DNA of 6,085 nucleotides from an uncultured Flavobacteriales bacterium (lineage in GTDB: Bacteria > Bacteroidota > Bacteroidia > Flavobacteriales_D > Sanyastnellaceae): NCBI GenBank assembly GCA_938003665.1, contig CALKYI010000066.1:1-6085 (forward strand), read 5' to 3'. The position numbers were made by a program, and so were the translations under genes. The notes below the pieces were generated by a model that was not told where the DNA came from, ran no database searches, and saw only the letters and a list, made by a program, of their open reading frames with translations. This document shows positions 4,334 through 6,085 of this stretch, in pieces (the stretch's first letter is position 1; each line of letters starts with the position of its first letter).

Positions 4334-6085
4334 GGTCACTTCACATCCATTCGCATCGGTAACTGTCACGGTGTACTCACCCGCAACAATGCCGGTCAAA
4401 TCTTCATCTGCACTGGTGAAATTATCAGGACCGCTCCAAGCGAAGGAGTAGCCACCGTTACCGCCTTCGACCGTGATGTCGAGCGCACCGTCACCAATGC
4501 CACTGTCATTTGTAATCACCCCGGTAACGCTCAGCACGTCTGGTTCTTCCACTGTTGCCTCAACAGAAGCAGAGCAGCCGTTTGAATCCTGCGCATAGTA
4601 CGTGTAGGTTCCAGCAGAAAGTCCGACAAACAACGGAGATGATCCGTAATCTGAACCGTCTGCACTGTATTCAAACAGGCTCGTTCCGCCCGTAGCAGAC
4701 AATTCAACTGAACCGTCCATGTCACCGTTACATGAAACGGCAATGGATGATGCGGTAACTTCAACGGCATCAATATCTTCTACTGTGAACGTTGCCTCGG
4801 CCATGCAGCCTTCAACGTCCGTTGCGACCACAACGTAATCACCAGGAGCCAAATCGCCGAATGATGTTACATCGCCATCTTCTCCACCATTGAAGGAGAA
4901 GACCAACCCACCGTTTCCACCTTCACCGTTGAAGGAGACGGCGCCGTTGGTATCACCGTTGCACAAAATACCATTGGCGTTTCCAGAGATAACGATGGGA
5001 TCAGGAGCACCAACTGTGTATTCGTTAGCCGACGCGCTGATGCAACCGTTCACGTCCATGGCGTAGAAGGTGTACGTACCCCCTCCCAAGTTGAGGATGT
5101 TACCCGAAGCGAAGTTCTCGCCATCTGTGCTGAACTGCATGCCTGCAGAAGTTCCTGAACCACCGATGGTGATCAATACGACCGTACCATCCTCACTGTC
5201 TGAACACGTCGCATCCAATATGCCATTCTGACCGCCGGAAACAGAAACTGTCAATGCTTGTGGGTTGGCGACTGAGATGGCACCAGAAGCTGACGTGCAG
5301 CCGTTCTCATCCATCGCATAAACTGTGTACAACCCCGGACTGAGGTCACCGAAATACAAATCGGTGTTGCTGTCTGCAAATGTCTCTGACAAGCTGTAGC
5401 TCATAGCACCCGTGCCTCCGGAAGAAGATCCTGAAATGACTGCATCTGAGCCACCGTTGCAGCTAACCGATTCAGTCATGCTCGCAGAGATGACAATGGC
5501 GTCGGGGGCAACCACTTCAACTTCGATACTTGCCTCGCAGCCTGCTCCGTCCAATGCTGATACGGTGTACGTACCGCCGAGGAGATCATCGAAAACACCA
5601 ACTGCGAGAGATGGGGTATCTCCGTCGATACCAAACAAGACGCCCAATTGACCTCCTGTAGAGGTCACAGCCACCTCACCGTCGGCAACGCCAGGACAGG
5701 TATTGGATGTCACTTCTGACACGGACAATTCGAGCGCACAAGGGTATATGCACGTCTCTCCAGATTCAGTTGCGTCAGGGTTGTAGTTCACCGCATCGGG
5801 ATCCATGCAACCAAAAATGGCGCCTTCCTGGGAGCTGAAAGGAATCCCTTCAAATTGCTCAGAGCTGGATTGCGATCCGTTGACGAAGATTTGAATGTTG
5901 AAGTTACCCGTGATAATGGCATCGTTCGAAGCTGTCAATTGGGCTATTAGCACTTTCAAGTCATCCCCTGCTTGCGCCTGGGTATCACCAAACAACGTGA
6001 ACCAAGAACCACCGTTCTCAGAATTCACGATCAAATCTCCACCTGCGGCAAATTCCGCAAAGGCCTCGTCCATGCCCACTGTGTT
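4331..6085 (-). CDS. Large SprB-repeat surface protein, N-terminus outside window, ended early by TAG
   Basis: This is the C-terminal part of a large exported protein; the frame is open to the right edge, so the ATG at 6079 is internal. Numbering from that ATG, residues 1-80 are the second half of domain A (GGSWF, then AGDDLKVLIAQLT), also found three times in the next gene. Residues 89-110 form one Cys-rich module (GCMDPDAVNYNPD...ETC). Residues 116-582 are six SprB-like repeats of about 75-85 residues, each ending in a G-x-Y-x-[VF/Y]-x-A/T-x-D-x-x-GC block. Such repeats are known from gliding adhesins and other T9SS cargo in Bacteroidota. The frame stops at TAG just after NGCEVT, where related repeats usually run on, and a T9SS sorting domain follows in the same frame. 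If the stop is real, the product would lose its outer-membrane export signal. Its substrate or partner is unknown. The family call is firm; the precise role is not. Confidence 0.9.
   Translation of the reverse strand, partial: NTVGMDEAFAEFAAGGDLIVNSENGGSWFTLFGDTQAQAGDDLKVLIAQLTASNDAIITGNFNIQIFVNGSQSSSEQFEGIPFSSQEGAIFGCMDPDAVNYNPDATESGETCIYPCALELSVSEVTSNTCPGVADGEVAVTSTGGQLGVLFGIDGDTPSLAVGVFDDLLGGTYTVSALDGAGCEASIEVEVVAPDAIVISASMTESVSCNGGSDAVISGSSSGGTGAMSYSLSETFADSNTDLYFGDLSPGLYTVYAMDENGCTSASGAISVANPQALTVSVSGGQNGILDATCSDSEDGTVVLITIGGSGTSAGMQFSTDGENFASGNILNLGGGTYTFYAMDVNGCISASANEYTVGAPDPIVISGNANGILCNGDTNGAVSFNGEGGNGGLVFSFNGGEDGDVTSFGDLAPGDYVVVATDVEGCMAEATFTVEDIDAVEVTASSIAVSCNGDMDGSVELSATGGTSLFEYSADGSDYGSSPLFVGLSAGTYTYYAQDSNGCSASVEATVEEPDVLSVTGVITNDSGIGDGALDITVEGGNGGYSFAWSGPDNFTSADEDLTGIVAGEYTVTVTDANGCEVT
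4334..5734 (-). repeat. Six SprB-like repeats
   Basis: Six protein repeats follow one another at about 5734-5504, 5503-5261, 5260-5003, 5002-4772, 4771-4541 and 4540-4334. A typical unit starts with a hydrophobic strand (AIVISAS, ALTVSVS, PIVISGN), has a Cys in an SCNG-like motif, a TGGxG stretch, then GTYTxxAxDxNGC and a closing strand ending in P. The sixth unit lacks the first Cys, having NDSGIGDG in that place, and so keeps only the second one. The units have diverged in sequence, so this is an old array, not a recent DNA duplication. Confidence 0.88.
5750..5815 (-). other. Single Cys-rich GC..DG-type module
   Basis: FGCMDPDAVNYNPDATESGETC links domain A copy 4 to the first SprB-like repeat. 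It is a degenerate copy of the module that is repeated about fifteen times in the neighbouring gene: the middle Cys is replaced by Val, and DDGSC has become SGETC. Confidence 0.75.
5840..6085 (-). other. Domain A, copy 4 (C-terminal half only)
   Basis: This stretch aligns with the second half of three full copies in the neighbouring gene. Shared features are TVGMDEA (compare TIGLDEA), an FAAGGDL turn, GGSWF, AGDDLKVLIAQLT and a closing FEG. The first half lies outside the window. I do not recognise a named family. It is probably a beta-rich extracellular domain. Confidence 0.75.

Overview
The window looks like a piece of a Bacteroidota chromosome, most likely a Flavobacteriales-type lineage. 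It carries two large exported proteins built from modules typical of that phylum: SprB-like repeats, Cys-rich modules with a GCT...CNYD...DDGSC pattern, DxDxDG (thrombospondin type 3-like) loops, HYR domains, and a type A C-terminal sorting domain for the type IX secretion system (T9SS). All supportable coding is on the minus strand, so transcription runs from right to left. Essentially the whole window is coding; the only non-coding stretch is the gap of about 130 bases at 3911-4039.

Right part (6085 down to 4040). This is the C-terminal portion of a large surface protein whose start lies beyond the right edge. In order it holds the end of an unnamed domain (called domain A here), one Cys-rich module, and six SprB-like repeats. 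It then meets an in-frame TAG at 4331-4333. The same frame continues past the TAG for 96 codons through a complete T9SS sorting domain to TAA at 4040-4042. The natural reading is one gene broken by a single nonsense codon, probably a CAG to TAG change, or a sequence error. A strong intrinsic terminator (stem 3990-4011) follows.

Left part (3910 down to 1). One uninterrupted frame of 1303 codons starts at ATG 3910 with a signal peptide and runs off the left edge. It contains three full copies of domain A (residues about 30-233, 590-784 and 1094-1291). Between them lie about fifteen Cys-rich modules, four DxDxDG segments and two HYR domains. A run of 15 T on the coding strand (633-647) encodes five Phe just before the third copy of domain A. 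Slippage by one base in either direction would end translation within 2 or 14 codons.

The two genes are tandem paralogues that share domain A and the Cys-rich module but carry different repeat filling. Both products look like extracellular, cysteine-stabilised and possibly calcium-binding surface or adhesion proteins. No enzyme, RNA gene, mobile element or CRISPR array was seen. The points most worth a second look are the nonsense codon that separates the secretion signal from its passenger, the long homopolymer, and the unnamed domain A, for which four copies (three complete, one partial) can be compared here.
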